Assembly (NCBI GenBank): GCA_037446035.1
Contig: JBBIJJ010000182.1
Location: forward strand, 1 to 7,273
Reading direction: 5' to 3'
Length of the DNA stretch: 7,273 nt
DNA from: DSNY01 sp037446035
Lineage (GTDB): Bacteria > Pseudomonadota > Gammaproteobacteria > Burkholderiales > Burkholderiaceae_F
Position 1 is the first letter of the stretch, and each line of letters begins with the position of its first letter. Position numbers and translations under genes: made by a program. The notes beneath the pieces were generated by a model. The model was not told the origin of the DNA, did no database searches, and saw nothing but the letters and a program-made list of their open reading frames with translations. Positions 6,349-7,273 of the stretch are shown one piece after another.

Positions 6349-7126
6349 AATCGACGTCGTCGCGCGGCGCACCGCGGCGCGCTTCGGCCGCCAGCATCGC
6401 CTTCACGTAGCGGTAGTACGAGCCCTCGGCGTTCGAGACCGCGAGCAGGAAGCCGCGCCGGCCGTCGAGAAAGCCGAGCTTGAAGACGTAGGTGCGCAGG
6501 AAGGCGGCGAGCCCGTGGACGATCGCGCTCGCCAGGCCGGGTGCTGCGCCGCGCGCAGCGAGCGCGGCCGCCGAGTCGCTCGAGTAGCGGTTCATCTTCG
6601 CGATCACCTGGTCCATCGTGCGGAAGCTGTAGTGCACGATCGGTTCGCGCAGGCGTCCGACAGGTCGATCGGTGACCAGCGACTCGTGCACCGGTGCGTC
6701 GGAGAAACGCGCCGCACCGCGTCTGAACAGACGGCGTACGTGGTCGGGATGCCAGCCGCCGTGGCGCATGAAGCGCCCGCAGTAGGTCGACAGCCGCGGC
6801 ATCTCGTAGACGTCGAAGCGCGGCTGCGCGAGCGCGCGTTCGATCTCGGCACGCAGCGCGGGCGTGACGCGCTCGTCGGCATCGATCGAAAGGACCCGCT
6901 CGCCGGTGCAGGCGTCGAGCGCGCGGTTCTTCTGTGCGCCGAAGCCCGGCCAGTCCGGCGTCTCGATGACACGCGCGCCGCGTTCGCGTGCGATCGCGGC
7001 GCTGCCGTCGCTGCTCGCATGATCGACGACGACGACCTCGTCGGCGAACGCCACACTCGCCAGGCACGCGGGCAGGTTGCGTTCCTCGTTGCGCGCGATG
7101 ATCGCGACTGATAGACGCGGGCGCAT
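6347..7126 (-). CDS. waaE: WaaE/KdtX-type LPS core beta-1,4-glucosyltransferase family protein
   Basis: Family 2 glycosyltransferase of 259 residues, full length for the WaaE/KdtX group, whose characterised members add glucose to heptose I of the lipopolysaccharide inner core at the inner face of the cytoplasmic membrane. Visible features in order: LSVAIIARNEERN (5-17), VVVVDHASSDGS (31-42), DWPGFGAQKNRAL (58-70, strongly typical of this family), the metal-binding SIDADERV (Asp82, Asp84), PRLSTYCGRFMRHGGWHPD (110-128), RLFRRG (132-137) and VHES (146-149). The C-terminal part has HGLAAFLRTY, then GFLDGRRGF, then AVSNAEGSYYRYVK, also family-typical; its hydrophobic or amphipathic stretch may bind membrane. 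ATG 7126 starts just before the first strand, with only a weak GAG as ribosome site. The next gene follows after 7 bases. Family assignment is firm. The precise acceptor is inferred and may differ in this organism. Confidence 0.88.
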   Translation of the reverse strand: MRPRLSVAIIARNEERNLPACLASVAFADEVVVVDHASSDGSAAIARERGARVIETPDWPGFGAQKNRALDACTGERVLSIDADERVTPALRAEIERALAQPRFDVYEMPRLSTYCGRFMRHGGWHPDHVRRLFRRGAARFSDAPVHESLVTDRPVGRLREPIVHYSFRTMDQVIAKMNRYSSDSAAALAARGAAPGLASAIVHGLAAFLRTYVFKLGFLDGRRGFLLAVSNAEGSYYRYVKAMLAAEARRGAPRDDVD

Positions 7127-7141
7127 GATGGGCTCAGAAGG

Positions 7142-7273
7142 TGTGAATCTTTCTGCTGCGCGGTCCGCTGGCGTCGTTGCGCGCTGCTCGGGCCTCGCCT
7201 ATCTACTTGATATGTCTCGGCCCTGCGGCTGCGTGCGCCTAGCCAGCGGCCCGCTCGCGACGAAATCTTCACA
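7142..7273. repeat. Long imperfect palindrome upstream of the WaaE-like gene
   Basis: TGTGAA (7142-7147) pairs with TTCACA (7268-7273), CCGCTGGC (7165-7172) with GCCAGCGG (7242-7249), and GGGCC (7190-7194) with GGCCC (7219-7223). All three share one centre at about 7207, so the whole 132 bases can fold into one interrupted hairpin with a more AT-rich tip (about 7200-7216). It begins 15 bases from the WaaE-like start codon. It may be a dispersed palindromic repeat, a small non-autonomous mobile element or a structured leader. The window stops exactly at its right end, so it may extend further. Confidence 0.5.

Noticed and set aside
5434..6483. Long + strand frame opposite the two glycosyltransferases (349 codons)
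   Set aside because: It is antisense to two clearly conserved - strand genes and has no family features of its own.

Overview
This GC-rich window looks like chromosomal DNA of a betaproteobacterium. That is judged from the character of the DnaE protein, the codon use, and a WaaE-type lipopolysaccharide glycosyltransferase. I cannot name a genus from the sequence alone. Four protein genes are supported: two on the + strand, followed by two on the - strand that converge on them.

Layout: (a) 1-249 is leader sequence with no convincing gene. (b) 250-1443 (+) encodes a lipoprotein with a fibronectin-III-like domain followed by seven repeats of about 39 residues, very probably a seven-bladed beta-propeller. 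(c) 1444-2059 is a 616-base gap with no credible gene. It is crowded with GC-rich hairpins, a 15-bp direct repeat and a sequence resembling dispersed intergenic repeats. (d) 2060-5518 (+) is an intact dnaE, the replicative DNA polymerase III alpha subunit. (e) 5509-6339 (-) is a family 2 glycosyltransferase with a galactosyltransferase-like C-terminal part. Its stop codon overlaps the end of dnaE tail to tail. (f) 6347-7126 (-) is a WaaE/KdtX-family glycosyltransferase, lying 7 bases upstream of the previous gene in the same apparent operon. (g) 7127-7273 is a short non-coding stretch, nearly all of it one long imperfect palindrome that reaches the last base of the window.

How the genes fit together: dnaE is housekeeping replication. 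The two - strand glycosyltransferases form a small, probably translationally coupled unit that likely acts in lipopolysaccharide core or other surface-glycan assembly and probably continues beyond the right edge. The lipoprotein appears to be a separate surface or periplasmic protein. I found no CRISPR array, tRNA, rRNA, transposase or phage gene. No obviously new multi-gene system is present. The least explained items are the palindromic element at 7142-7273, the hairpin-dense gap before dnaE, and the propeller lipoprotein.
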